This document shows positions 51,427-59,355 of a DNA stretch of 64,000 nt, piece after piece. Position 1 is the first letter of the stretch. Every line of letters starts with the position of its first letter. The notes beneath the pieces are model-generated. The model ran no database searches. It had not been told where the DNA came from and was given only the letters and a program-made list of their open reading frames with translations. The stretch comes from CAVRUD01 sp963849635 (GTDB taxonomy: Bacteria > Chloroflexota > Chloroflexia > Thermomicrobiales > UBA6265), in contig CAWKIA010000019.1 in the NCBI GenBank assembly GCA_963849635.1, positions 1 to 64,000 of the forward strand, in the 5' to 3' direction. Made by a program: the position numbers and the translations under genes.

Positions 51427-51576
51427 GTCATCCCGAGCTTGTCGAGGGATCTCGAAGGAACTCAAAGAACGATGAAGCCCCGTACTCCGAGAAAACGGCG
51501 TGGTGCTCTCGGAGACCGCAGCGCCATAGGAACGTCGTTCCCCTCTAGATCCCTCGACAAGCTCGGGATGACGGGG
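51427..51576. repeat. Inverted repeat element (GAGCTTGTCGAGGGATCT)
   Basis: TGTCATCCCGAGCTTGTCGA with GGGATCT, and AGATCCCTCGACAAGCTCGG with GATGAC: 24-base arms, about 100 bases apart. Same design as 19438-19562. An inner pair CGTACTCCGAGAAAACG / TGCTCTCGGAG also partly pairs. No gene in this 300-base gap. Confidence 0.75.
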
Positions 51577-51669
51577 GCCGCCGATGCGCCGTTGGCTCGC
51601 CGCCGTATGGCAGGAAATTGAGCCTGCACGAGGTGATATTGGTCGCGATGGCCATGGAAGCGACAAAAC

Positions 51670-52145
51670 ATGAATGCCAGGATCGAAACGCCGGCAAGGA
51701 GACCGATTCACGGACTGCAATTGAGGTCCATTGCGACGATGATGTCGTTGCTCAGCGGGTTGTTCTTGCTCCGGGTGATCGGGCAGGTGCTGGTGACTTA
51801 TGCCGGGGTCTCGTGGTTACCGGAGAAGGGCCAATGGGAATCTGGGTTGTTGCCCTACCCGGCACTCCTTGCTTCTCAGATCGCGATTCTGGCTGTCATG
51901 GTCGCGATTGCCCGGGATTCCTGGCGCGGGTCGGGATGGTTCATCGAGTCGCGACCGAGGGCCGGCCGGATCTTGCGGATCGCCAGCGTCGTCTACTTCG
52001 CGGCGATGATCGTCCGCTACGTTGTGACGATGGCGCTCCATCCTGACTGGTTCCCGTTCGAGCACAGCATCCCGACCTTTTTCACTGCATTCTGGCGACC
52101 TATCTCTACCTCTACAGCGGACTCCTCGCCAATGAACACGACTAG
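51670..52145 (+). CDS. Membrane protein of unknown function, frameshift
   Basis: About 159 residues. MNARIETPARRPIHGLQLRS, LFLLRVIGQVLVTYAGVSWL, WESGLLPYPALLASQIAILA, YFAAMIVRYVVTMALHPDWF, then after a missing base near 52081 HCILATYLYLYSGLLANEHD and TAG. Four TM helices. The WxSGLLPYPxLLxxQ and VRYVxxMxxHPxW motifs recur in uncharacterised bacterial membrane proteins. Its stop lies 14 bases inside the next gene. Confidence 0.65.
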
Positions 52146-52845
52146 CGGGTTCGCCTTGCGTGGATGGCTTGCCCCGTATATTCCGTGGACGGATGGGAGC
52201 GGGAGAACTGTCGGATCGTGGCGGCGCCTGCCGATGGCCGTGGCGTGGTCCGTCGGGTACCTGGTCCTCTCGTGGCTGCTGTTCGTGCCGCTGTCGTATG
52301 ACGACGGCGGCAAGTACAAGATCGACGAGAAGCGCGTCGATCCATACATCTACCGCATCCCCGACCTGAGCGAAGAATTCTTCCACGCCCTGGGCACGCT
52401 GGTGACGGCCCCATTCCTGAACCATGACAGCGTGCAACTGATCTACGTCACCCTGTTGATGCTTCTGTTTGGCGTCATCTTCGAGATTCGGGAAGGTGCC
52501 AGGACGGCGGCGTTGATTTTCTTTGGTTCGACCTTTTTCGCCGCGATCTTTGGCGGGGCGGTCCTGCATCTGATCTATCCGGAACTGTGGAACGCATCAT
52601 TCCTGGAAACGGCCTGGGAACGGACCTGGAGCGGCGGCAGCGCGGGGTGCTTCGGGCTGATGGGCGGGTTGGCAGCCAGGGCGCGCAAGCCCTGGCTCCT
52701 GCTGGGAGCGTTCGGGCTGTGGGAAATCTTCATCGAGTACGTGAACCTGCGGTCATACACCACGGTGTTCCACTTCGCCGCGCTGTTCGCCGGGTTCATG
52801 GTGGTGCGCTATCTGATTCCGCCGCGGAGCCGGGGGTACGGTTAG
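52132..52845 (+). CDS. Rhomboid-like membrane protein
   Basis: 237 residues from ATG 52132. Intact paralogue of the gene at 48346, sharing YRIPDLSEEFFHALGTLVTA, PFLNHDSVQLIYVTLLMLLF, GVIFEIREGARTAALIFFGS, WERTWSGGSAGCFGLMGGLA and TTVFHFAALFAGFMVVRYLI. The GGSAG Ser and the late His match the rhomboid catalytic dyad in order and spacing. Family assignment is by pattern, not by search. Confidence 0.68.
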   Translation: MNTTSGFALRGWLAPYIPWTDGSGRTVGSWRRLPMAVAWSVGYLVLSWLLFVPLSYDDGGKYKIDEKRVDPYIYRIPDLSEEFFHALGTLVTAPFLNHDSVQLIYVTLLMLLFGVIFEIREGARTAALIFFGSTFFAAIFGGAVLHLIYPELWNASFLETAWERTWSGGSAGCFGLMGGLAARARKPWLLLGAFGLWEIFIEYVNLRSYTTVFHFAALFAGFMVVRYLIPPRSRGYG

Positions 52846-53140
52846 GGCCTGTTTGCAGATTGGCTGGTGGCACCGCCGGGGCCGCCGGACCCGGCGGTGC
52901 CGCCTGCCGCTGTGCAAAATGGGCCCTAAGCGTCCCTGGGTTGATGGAAGTTGGGGAATTGATCGGTGGTTTTGGCGCGAGAGCCGACACGCCGTCCTGG
53001 CTTCGCCCGGGGCTAAAAGACCCCGGGCTATCTCTGGGGCGGAAGTCGGCTCAAGCCGGCTCGCGACGGCGCGACCGTGCGGCGGGCGGAAGCCAAGCAT
53101 GCCCCAATCGTAGCGCCACCTCCGGTAATCCAGGGCTGAG
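52846..53140 (+). repeat. Dispersed modular repeat, full-length version
   Basis: Reads as successive modules: GGGCCTGTTTGCAGATTGGC, CACCGCCGGGGCCGCCGGAC, GATGGAAGTTGGGGAATTGA, GCCCGGGGCTAAAAGACCCC, GGGCTATCTCTGGGGCGGAA, GGCTCAAGCCGGCTCGCGAC, and CCAGGGCTGAGAACG at its end. It contains every module seen elsewhere except the GAATTC one. No gene within it. Confidence 0.8.
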
Positions 53141-53190
53141 AACGACGACGCCAGCTCGGATGGTTTCAATGTGTCCGGCGTATGCGGCGG

Positions 53191-54309
53191 CTACCCTGGG
53201 CGAAAGGCGTCCGCTGGATAGGGGTTGCCAAAGTTCCACATCATCCAGCCTTCGATCCCGCTGTCCTCGGCGGCGTCGATCTGGGCCCGGATGTCGGCGG
53301 AGGTGTACAGCTTCATCCCGGGCAGGGAGAATGCCTGCAGCCACGGCCGCACTTTCTTGGTCTGGGTTGGTAGTTTGGCGGTGGCCAGCTCCATGCTGAT
53401 CTCAATGGTCTGGTAGGGGAAGTCGTTGGGGTGGCCGGGCACGTTGAGGCTGCCATAGGGCCAATGGGATGGGTAAACCATCGGGCAGAAGAAATCGACC
53501 GTCGGGGCGATCTGGACCGCGTTCTGGCCGATGCCGTTATCATCGTCGACGACCAGTGACCAACCGAAGATATCGGCGCCCAGGGCGACGCCTTGCTGCC
53601 GAACCCTCTCCTGCACCACCTGGATGTACCCCAGGATGGCGTTCTGGCGGGATTCCTGGGTAAGGGGCTGGCCAAAGACCATCCGGCCGAGGTTCCCATC
53701 GGTGGGGAAGCGGACGTAGTCGAGCTGGATCTCATCGAACCCAAAGCTCGCGGCTTCGGCTGCCAAGGAGGCATTGGCGGCCCAGACTTCCTCGTTAAAG
53801 GGATTGAGCCAGGGAATGCCATTGACATCGCGCCAGATGCCGCCACCGATGTCGCCAACGGCGAGGTCCGGACGACTAAAGGGGAGGATGGGGTCCTTGA
53901 AGCTGACGAGGCGGGCGATGGTGTAGATCCCGTGACTGTGCATCAGGTCGATCAAGTCGGTGACGTCGTACTTTGGGATCAGGACGCCGTTGTCGCGGAA
54001 GAGATCGACGGCGGAGCGAAAGTAGACACCTTCTTCCTTGATATCGATCACCAGGGCGTTGAGTTCGGTCTTGTCGATCAGGTCGACCAGGGCTTGGACG
54101 GAGTCCGGGGTGCTCTTGCGCGGATCCATGTGGACCGCCTTGGCGCCGAAGTTGATCCGCTCCTGATAGGTCCGGGAGGCGGTCGACCGGGCGGATGCCC
54201 GCGGGGCACGCCCGCCAGCCGCGACGGCAATGGCCGCGCCGGCGATCGTACGAAGCGCGCCCCGACGCGAGAGCGCCGGCGGAGTGGACAGGGCGGACCG
54301 GAGCGGCAT
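53191..54309 (-). CDS. Exported DUF4015-type putative glycoside hydrolase
   Basis: 372 residues from ATG 54309 (AGGAGA upstream). Tat-like signal: LSRRGALRTIAGAAIAVAAG. The (beta/alpha)8 body has AVHMDPRKSTPDSVQALVDL, LNALVIDIKEEGVYFRSAVD, YTIARLVSFKDPILPFSRPD, LNPFNEEVWAANASLAAEAA, FGFDEIQLDYVRFPTDGNLG, SLVVDDDNGIGQN and PMVYPSHWPYGSLNVPGHPN, as in DUF4015 proteins. D in IDIKEEG and in QLDYVRFP are likely catalytic. Acts outside the membrane on a polysaccharide. Confidence 0.85.
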   Translation of the reverse strand: MPLRSALSTPPALSRRGALRTIAGAAIAVAAGGRAPRASARSTASRTYQERINFGAKAVHMDPRKSTPDSVQALVDLIDKTELNALVIDIKEEGVYFRSAVDLFRDNGVLIPKYDVTDLIDLMHSHGIYTIARLVSFKDPILPFSRPDLAVGDIGGGIWRDVNGIPWLNPFNEEVWAANASLAAEAASFGFDEIQLDYVRFPTDGNLGRMVFGQPLTQESRQNAILGYIQVVQERVRQQGVALGADIFGWSLVVDDDNGIGQNAVQIAPTVDFFCPMVYPSHWPYGSLNVPGHPNDFPYQTIEISMELATAKLPTQTKKVRPWLQAFSLPGMKLYTSADIRAQIDAAEDSGIEGWMMWNFGNPYPADAFRPG

Positions 54310-54664
54310 CGGCGGAAGTCTCCTGCGGTACACACAACGGCCGCCCGATGGGGCAAGCGGGCGAAGATCGCCGGTTGCCTTGCCGAAGCGGTCCAAGAAC
54401 GAAGTGACAATAGCAGATCCGCCAACGAATCGCCCGTAAACGTGCGGCAAATGGATGCTGTGGCTGCGAAAGTGTCGTAATTGGGGTGCTTTCGGATAAC
54501 AAATTGCATGGAACTCTGCAAATCGCTAGTTCGGAGGCTACGAAAGGCCGGGAGATGGCGTCACCCAGGGCACACGACGTGCTTTTCGTGCTCAGTTTCT
54601 GCACCGACGGGCGCGGTCCGGTTCACGTCCTCGGAGCTATTCCTCTTCACGCTGGAGCACGGAT
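54310..54664. other. Divergent intergenic region
   Basis: About 355 bases between the DUF4015 gene and the topoisomerase gene. AT-richer than surroundings around 54400-54530 (GTGTCGTAATTGGGGTGCTT, GGATAACAAATTGCATGGAA), so both promoters probably lie here. No repeat or gene seen. Confidence 0.4.
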
Positions 54665-55753
54665 ATGGATAAGAAGAACCGGGCAGAACGGGATTGCGAA
54701 GTCTCGCCCGAGATTGCGGCCCGCTCGGTCGGGCTTGTCTACGTGAACGACGCTCAGCCCGGGATCTCTCGAGAAAAACGCGGCGCGACTGTAACGTACC
54801 GGGACCATCAGGGGCATGTCGTCCGCGATCAGCAGACCATCGACCGGATCACCTCTCTGGTGATTCCGCCCGCCTGGAAGGATGTCTGGATCTGTTCGTC
54901 GCCGCGCGGGCATCTTCAGGCCACGGGTCGGGATGAACGGGGACGCAAGCAGTATCGCTACCACGCCCGCTGGCGCGAAACCCGCGACGACGCCAAGTAC
55001 GAGCGCCTGGTCCCCTTCGCGGAGGCTCTGCCTGTCATCCGAGCGCGCGTGGAGAAGGATCTAGGCAAACCTGGTTTGCCACGGGAGAAGGTGATTGCCA
55101 CGGTGGTTCGGCTGCTGGAGACGACCCTCATTCGGGTCGGCAATCAGGAGTATGCGCGGACAAACAAGTCGTTCGGCTTGACGACGATGCGCGACCGGCA
55201 CGTCGAGGTCGACGGGACCGAGATTCGATTTCATTTCCGCGGGAAGAGCGGCCAGGAGCACGAGGTCGACCTGAAGGACCGTCGCCTTGCCGGCATTGTC
55301 AAGCGCTGCCGGGACCTGCCAGGGCAGGATCTCTTTCAGTACGTCAACGGAGATGGAACGCGACACACGGTTGGCTCGGCCGACGTGAACGATTATCTGC
55401 GGCAGGTAACCGGCGAGGAGTACACCGCCAAGGATTTCCGAACCTGGGCGGGAACGGTACTGGGTGCCATGGAGTTGCGTCAGAGTGACGACGCCGAGAC
55501 GGAAGCCCAGCGCAAGCTCCAGGTTGTGCGGGCCGTCGATCGGGTGGCTAAGCATCTCGGAAACACCCGAGCCGTCTGCCGCAAGTGCTACATCCATCCC
55601 GCCGTGATCGACGCGTACATGGACGGCAGCTTGAGGCGGCGACTACGCATCCGCGCCACCAAGCGGGCCGATGCCGGCATATCGCTCTCCTGTGAAGAGG
55701 CTGCCGTCTTGGCGTTCTTGCGGCGGCAGTCCGAGCAGGCTGCCGCCGCCTAG
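54665..55753 (+). CDS. DNA topoisomerase IB (poxvirus-like)
   Basis: 362 residues, the usual bacterial TopIB size. N-terminal domain: GLVYVNDAQPGISREKRGAT, ITSLVIPPAWKDVWICSSPR, GHLQATGRDERGRKQYRYHA. Catalytic residues: Arg in LETTLIRVGNQEYARTNKSF, Lys in IRFHFRGKSGQEHE, DFRTWAGTVLGAMEL and the nucleophilic Tyr in NTRAVCRKCYIHPAVIDAYM. Relaxes supercoils via a 3'-phosphotyrosine link. Single gene; ATG 54665. Confidence 0.92.
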   Translation: MDKKNRAERDCEVSPEIAARSVGLVYVNDAQPGISREKRGATVTYRDHQGHVVRDQQTIDRITSLVIPPAWKDVWICSSPRGHLQATGRDERGRKQYRYHARWRETRDDAKYERLVPFAEALPVIRARVEKDLGKPGLPREKVIATVVRLLETTLIRVGNQEYARTNKSFGLTTMRDRHVEVDGTEIRFHFRGKSGQEHEVDLKDRRLAGIVKRCRDLPGQDLFQYVNGDGTRHTVGSADVNDYLRQVTGEEYTAKDFRTWAGTVLGAMELRQSDDAETEAQRKLQVVRAVDRVAKHLGNTRAVCRKCYIHPAVIDAYMDGSLRRRLRIRATKRADAGISLSCEEAAVLAFLRRQSEQAAAA

Positions 55754-55762
55754 TTTGAGGAG

Positions 55763-56242
55763 TCAGCGAGAGCCGGCCCACTGGTGCGCACGTAGCGGAG
55801 CCTGGCGCACGGTTGGCTGGGGCCGGAGCGTGGAGTCGAGGGCGGCGGCGCCAGGGCCGCTCAACGCGAGGGTGAGGCACCCGACGATCAGGAAGAGGAC
55901 GTATTCGTAGCCTCCGCTGGACGCGAAGAAGCCGCTGCCGAGGTGGACGGTGATCAGGGCGACGACCATCGTTCCGCCGAGGAGCAGCGCGGAGACCCGG
56001 CTGGCCAATCCCAGGATGAGCGCGGTGCCGGCCACGATCTCGACCGAGACGGCGGCGGTGGCGGCGACGGTGGCGAAGGGGATGCCCAGGCTGGCGAAGC
56101 CATCCGCCGTGGCCGTCAAACCGTTGACGACGAGTTTCTGCCAGCCGTGCATCACCATGATCACGCCGATCATCGCCCGGAGAAACGTCAGGCCCCAGGG
56201 AGAGGCCAGCGCGGGGAAGTTGTGCGGTCGTCGAGATGTCAT
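55763..56242 (-). CDS. DoxX-family membrane protein
   Basis: 159 residues from ATG 56242 (GGAACAGTCCA upstream). Four TM helices: LTFLRAMIGVIMVMHGWQKL, ATVAATAAVSVEIVAGTALI, LLGGTMVVALITVHLG, YEYVLFLIVGCLTLALSGPG. RxxxGxxxxxHGWQK and GxxA are DoxX hallmarks. Some family members work in redox or quinone systems; role here unknown. Convergent with the topoisomerase, stops ten bases apart. Confidence 0.85.
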   Translation of the reverse strand: MTSRRPHNFPALASPWGLTFLRAMIGVIMVMHGWQKLVVNGLTATADGFASLGIPFATVAATAAVSVEIVAGTALILGLASRVSALLLGGTMVVALITVHLGSGFFASSGGYEYVLFLIVGCLTLALSGPGAAALDSTLRPQPTVRQAPLRAHQWAGSR

Positions 56243-56459
56243 TGGACTGTTCCTTTCGCTGTGTTGACGGACGTTCCGTGATTTCCTTGCCCATACCGTA
56301 GCGATGCCGTCGTATGGTCCGCGTATGCCTGTCCGGAGACCAGCGAGCGGGTCAACATATGCCCGCCATACACGTCCGGCCCGATAATGCACGCGTGCCG
56401 CTCGGCTCACGGGATTCCGATGACGGGCCCGTGCACCGGGCAATGTGACGGAGGGTGGG

Positions 56460-57125
56460 ATGCGGGTGCTGATCGTTGAAGATGATGCCGATTTGGCCGA
56501 TGTGGTGGCCCGGGGACTACGGCAGGCCGGCCTTGCGGTCGATGTCGCGTTTGATGGCGAAGAGGCTCTGGAGAAGGCGACCGTCACCCCGTACGAGGTG
56601 GTGGTTCTCGACCGGGGTTTGCCTGGGATCTCCGGCGACGAGGTTTGCCGGCAACTGATCGCCGATACGCCCCCACCGCGGATCATCATGCTGACCGCGG
56701 CCGGCAACGTGGATGCCAGGGTTGAGGGCCTCGCGATCGGCGCCGACGACTACCTGCCGAAGCCGTTCGTGATGGCCGAATTGGTCGCCCGCGTCCTCGC
56801 CCTGGGGCGGCGCCCGAGCGCCTCGACGCCGCCGACGCTGGTGACGGCCGACCTCGTGGTGGATACGGCCCGTCGGGTCGCCACTCGCGACGGGCGCTCC
56901 CTGCCGCTGACCCGCAAGGAGTTTGGCGTCTTGGAGGTTCTGGCCGCGGCCAACGGCCGGGTCGTGAGCGCCGAGGAATTGCTGGAACGAGTCTGGGACG
57001 AGGCGGCGGACCCATTCACCAACGCCGTCCGGATCACGGTGATGACCCTCCGGAGGAAGCTCGGCGATCCCCCTCTGGTCGAGACGGTGATCGGGGTTGG
57101 CTATCGGCTTGGGCCGGAGTCATGA
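56460..57125 (+). CDS. OmpR-family response regulator
   Basis: 221 residues from ATG 56460. Receiver domain: MRVLIVEDDADLADVVARGL, phospho-Asp in VVVLDRGLPGISGDEV, T in MLTAAG and K in DYLPKPF. C-terminal winged helix: LPLTRKEFGVLEVLAAANGR, LLERVWDEAADPFTNAVRIT, MTLRRKLGDPPLVETVIGVG, YRLGPES. Overlaps the kinase gene by four bases (ATGA), so the two make one system. Confidence 0.93.
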   Translation: MRVLIVEDDADLADVVARGLRQAGLAVDVAFDGEEALEKATVTPYEVVVLDRGLPGISGDEVCRQLIADTPPPRIIMLTAAGNVDARVEGLAIGADDYLPKPFVMAELVARVLALGRRPSASTPPTLVTADLVVDTARRVATRDGRSLPLTRKEFGVLEVLAAANGRVVSAEELLERVWDEAADPFTNAVRITVMTLRRKLGDPPLVETVIGVGYRLGPES

Positions 57126-58426
57126 GACTCCCGATCCGGCCGACCGTCCGGCTGCGGTTGACGCTGCTCTACGGCGCCCTCTTCTTCGCAGCGGGCGTCG
57201 TCCTGATCGCGCTGACCTACGGGCTGGTGAACAGGGCGTTGGAGGATCGGGAACCGCCAAAAGACGGACCGGGCGGCGGCCAGTTCGGAGGGCCGGGTGG
57301 GGGCCAGGGCGGAAGCCAAGGCGACAATGACGGCGGGTTCGCGGTCGACGACGGCACCGACGAGGACGGACGCTCGTTCGATGAGCAACTCGATGACGCC
57401 CGTCAGGAAGAGCGGGACGCGGCTCTGAACTCCGTGCTGACCCAGGGCAGCATTGCCCTTGTGGTGACGGGTGCGGGAGCACTGCTGCTGGGCTGGCTCG
57501 TGGCGGGGCGGGCGTTGCGGCCGGTGCAGCGGATCACGGCGCACGCGCGGCGGGCCTCGCAGTCGACATTGGCTGACAGGATCGACCTGCGCGGACCTCC
57601 GGACGAGTTGCGCGAGCTGGCCGATACGTTTGACGCGATGCTCGACCGCCTACAGGCCGCTTTCGAAGCGCAGCGGCGCTTTGCCGCCCAGGCGTCGCAT
57701 GAGCTGCGGACGCCCCTGGCGATCATGCGGGCGGAAGCGGATGTGGCGTTGAACGTGCCCGATGTCACCGAGCGAGAGCGCCGTCTGGCGGAGGCGATCC
57801 GGAACGCGACCGACCGGAGCGAGCGGTTGGTGGATGGCCTGCTGGCCCTGGCCCGGAGCGAGAGCACGCTGCGCGACGACGCGATGGTCGATCTGACCGA
57901 GTTGGTGGGCGACGTGGTTGGGGAGCAGGCCCGCGCGGCCGACCTGGCCAATGTCGACCTCGATCTGGACCTTGGCGACGCGGATGTGACGGTCTCGGGA
58001 GACAGGGCGCTGCTCTGGCGCCTGGCCGGCAATCTTGTCGAGAACGCGATCCGGTACAACCAACCCAAGGGGTGGGCCCGCGTCACGGTGGGACTGGAGC
58101 GCGGTCAGGCGATGCTGCGGGTGGCGAACAGCGGGCCCCGGGTGGCGGCTGAAACAGTTGAGGCGCTCTTCGAGCCGTTCCGCCGTGGAGTCAGCGGCGG
58201 GCGTGACCGCCCGGCCGGGTTCGGCCTGGGGCTGGCGATTGCGCGGACGGTCGTGCTGGCTCATGGCGGTGAGATTGTTGCGGAGGCGCCAACATCTGGC
58301 GGTCTGGTGGTGACGGTGAGATTGCCCACTTCCGCCGAGACACCGCCGCCGCCGCCACGTGAGGCAGTGCCGAGGGCAGCAGGATTGCGGCCGGCGACGG
58401 CAGAGGCGGGGTTGCAGACGGGGTGA
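57122..58426 (+). CDS. Sensor histidine kinase
   Basis: 434 residues. TM1 (LTLLYGALFFAAGVVLIALT), a ~75-residue Gly/Asp-rich periplasmic loop (GPGGGQFGGPGGGQGG, then acidic), TM2 (GSIALVVTGAGALLLGWLVA), HAMP, H-box RFAAQASHELRTPLAIMRAE, N-box LVENAIRYN, G boxes GRDRPAGFGLGLAIARTVVL. The loop is low in structure and rich in Asp/Glu, so it may sense cations or pH; this is inference. Partner of the upstream regulator. Target genes unknown. Confidence 0.93.
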   Translation: MRLPIRPTVRLRLTLLYGALFFAAGVVLIALTYGLVNRALEDREPPKDGPGGGQFGGPGGGQGGSQGDNDGGFAVDDGTDEDGRSFDEQLDDARQEERDAALNSVLTQGSIALVVTGAGALLLGWLVAGRALRPVQRITAHARRASQSTLADRIDLRGPPDELRELADTFDAMLDRLQAAFEAQRRFAAQASHELRTPLAIMRAEADVALNVPDVTERERRLAEAIRNATDRSERLVDGLLALARSESTLRDDAMVDLTELVGDVVGEQARAADLANVDLDLDLGDADVTVSGDRALLWRLAGNLVENAIRYNQPKGWARVTVGLERGQAMLRVANSGPRVAAETVEALFEPFRRGVSGGRDRPAGFGLGLAIARTVVLAHGGEIVAEAPTSGGLVVTVRLPTSAETPPPPPREAVPRAAGLRPATAEAGLQTG

Positions 58427-58439
58427 GTTTTGCACCCTA

Positions 58440-58545
58440 CGGCCTGTTTGCGAAGCGGCCGGCGGCAGCGCCAGGGTGGCCGGACCCAGGGTTGAAACCC
58501 CGGGCTACCTCCTACGAAGCCCTTCTAGGGCTAAGAACGGGCCGA
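58440..58545 (+). repeat. Dispersed modular repeat
   Basis: GGCCTGTTTGCGAAGCGGCC, GGCGGCAGCGCCAGGGTGGC, GGTTGAAACCCCGGGCTACC, TACGAAGCCCTTCTAGGGCT. Same order as 9903-10012. A diverged C-rich hairpin (CCCCCTTCCCCCTGTTGCGT, CAGGAGGAAGGGGGAAG, 58567-58606) follows. Confidence 0.8.
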
Positions 58546-58633
58546 TCCCACCCAGTGCTCCGGCTGTGCAAACCCCCTTCCCCCTGTTGCGTCAGGAGGA
58601 AGGGGGAAGACGTTAGCCCTCGGCGACAGTGTT

Positions 58634-58749
58634 GTAGGGGCGGACCGCTGTCCGCCCGGTGGCGGGTCGGGCTGTTCAGGGTGGGGAATGTCGTGTCCAA
58701 CCAGTAAGCCCAGCGGCCGGTGGCCGGGCGGACAGCGGTCCGCCCCTAC
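58634..58749. repeat. Element with perfect 26-bp terminal inverted repeats
   Basis: Left arm GTAGGGGCGGACCGCTGTCC+GCCCGG (58634-58659) and its exact reverse complement at 58724-58749, 64 bases apart. No open frame inside. MITE- or BIME-like. Confidence 0.85.
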
Positions 58750-58805
58750 CGTAAGAGGTGCCGTTTTCTCACCCAATGACTGTGCGGTGCAGCTCTGCGG
58801 AGCGT

Positions 58806-59249
58806 TTAGTCCGCGGAGATGTCCACCGATGCGACCTGAGATGAAGGTTCGGTTTGGGCGGTGGTTGCGCCGTCGGACGAAGACGTCGGTTCCGCGGATT
58901 GCTGGGCGATCAGACCGACAAGGAGTAGGAGAGCGACTGCGGCGGCCGTGCCGGCGAGGCGCCAGGAGCGGATTGGGCTCTTGGGGCGCATCGCCGGGGC
59001 GGGGGTCGTTCCAAGCCAGCGTGATGCGGAGGCTGGGATTAGGATCGGGAGGCCGATCGTCAGAGCTGCCGTCACCCAGGGGAGGGCGAGGGCGCCGATG
59101 AGGAGGAGCGCCTCCTTGGTCGGCGCCAGGGCGACCACCGCGGTGAGCGCGAGGGCGCCGGTCGCGGCGATCGTGCCGAGCAGCACCCGCGCGCTCGTCA
59201 GCGGTGGGTTCTGGGCGGATTCGCGCGTGGGCATTGAGGTCCGTTCCAT
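58806..59249 (-). CDS. Small membrane protein of unknown function
   Basis: 147 residues; ATG 59249 or 59234. Three TM helices (VLLGTIAATGALALTAVVAL, LLLIGALALPWVTAALTIGL, LAGTAAAVALLLLVGLIAQ) and a Ser/Thr/Ala-rich tail (EPTSSSDGATTAQTEPSSQV). Codon use is like its neighbours. Not recognised. Confidence 0.6.
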   Translation of the reverse strand: MERTSMPTRESAQNPPLTSARVLLGTIAATGALALTAVVALAPTKEALLLIGALALPWVTAALTIGLPILIPASASRWLGTTPAPAMRPKSPIRSWRLAGTAAAVALLLLVGLIAQQSAEPTSSSDGATTAQTEPSSQVASVDISAD

Positions 59250-59355
59250 TGCCGTTCATCCTCTCGCTCGGATCGGGTTCGCTGCCGGGAATCTCAACCG
59301 GACACCGACACCCTACCGAGCGGGGGATATGGTCAGCGTATGGACCGCAATGGGG

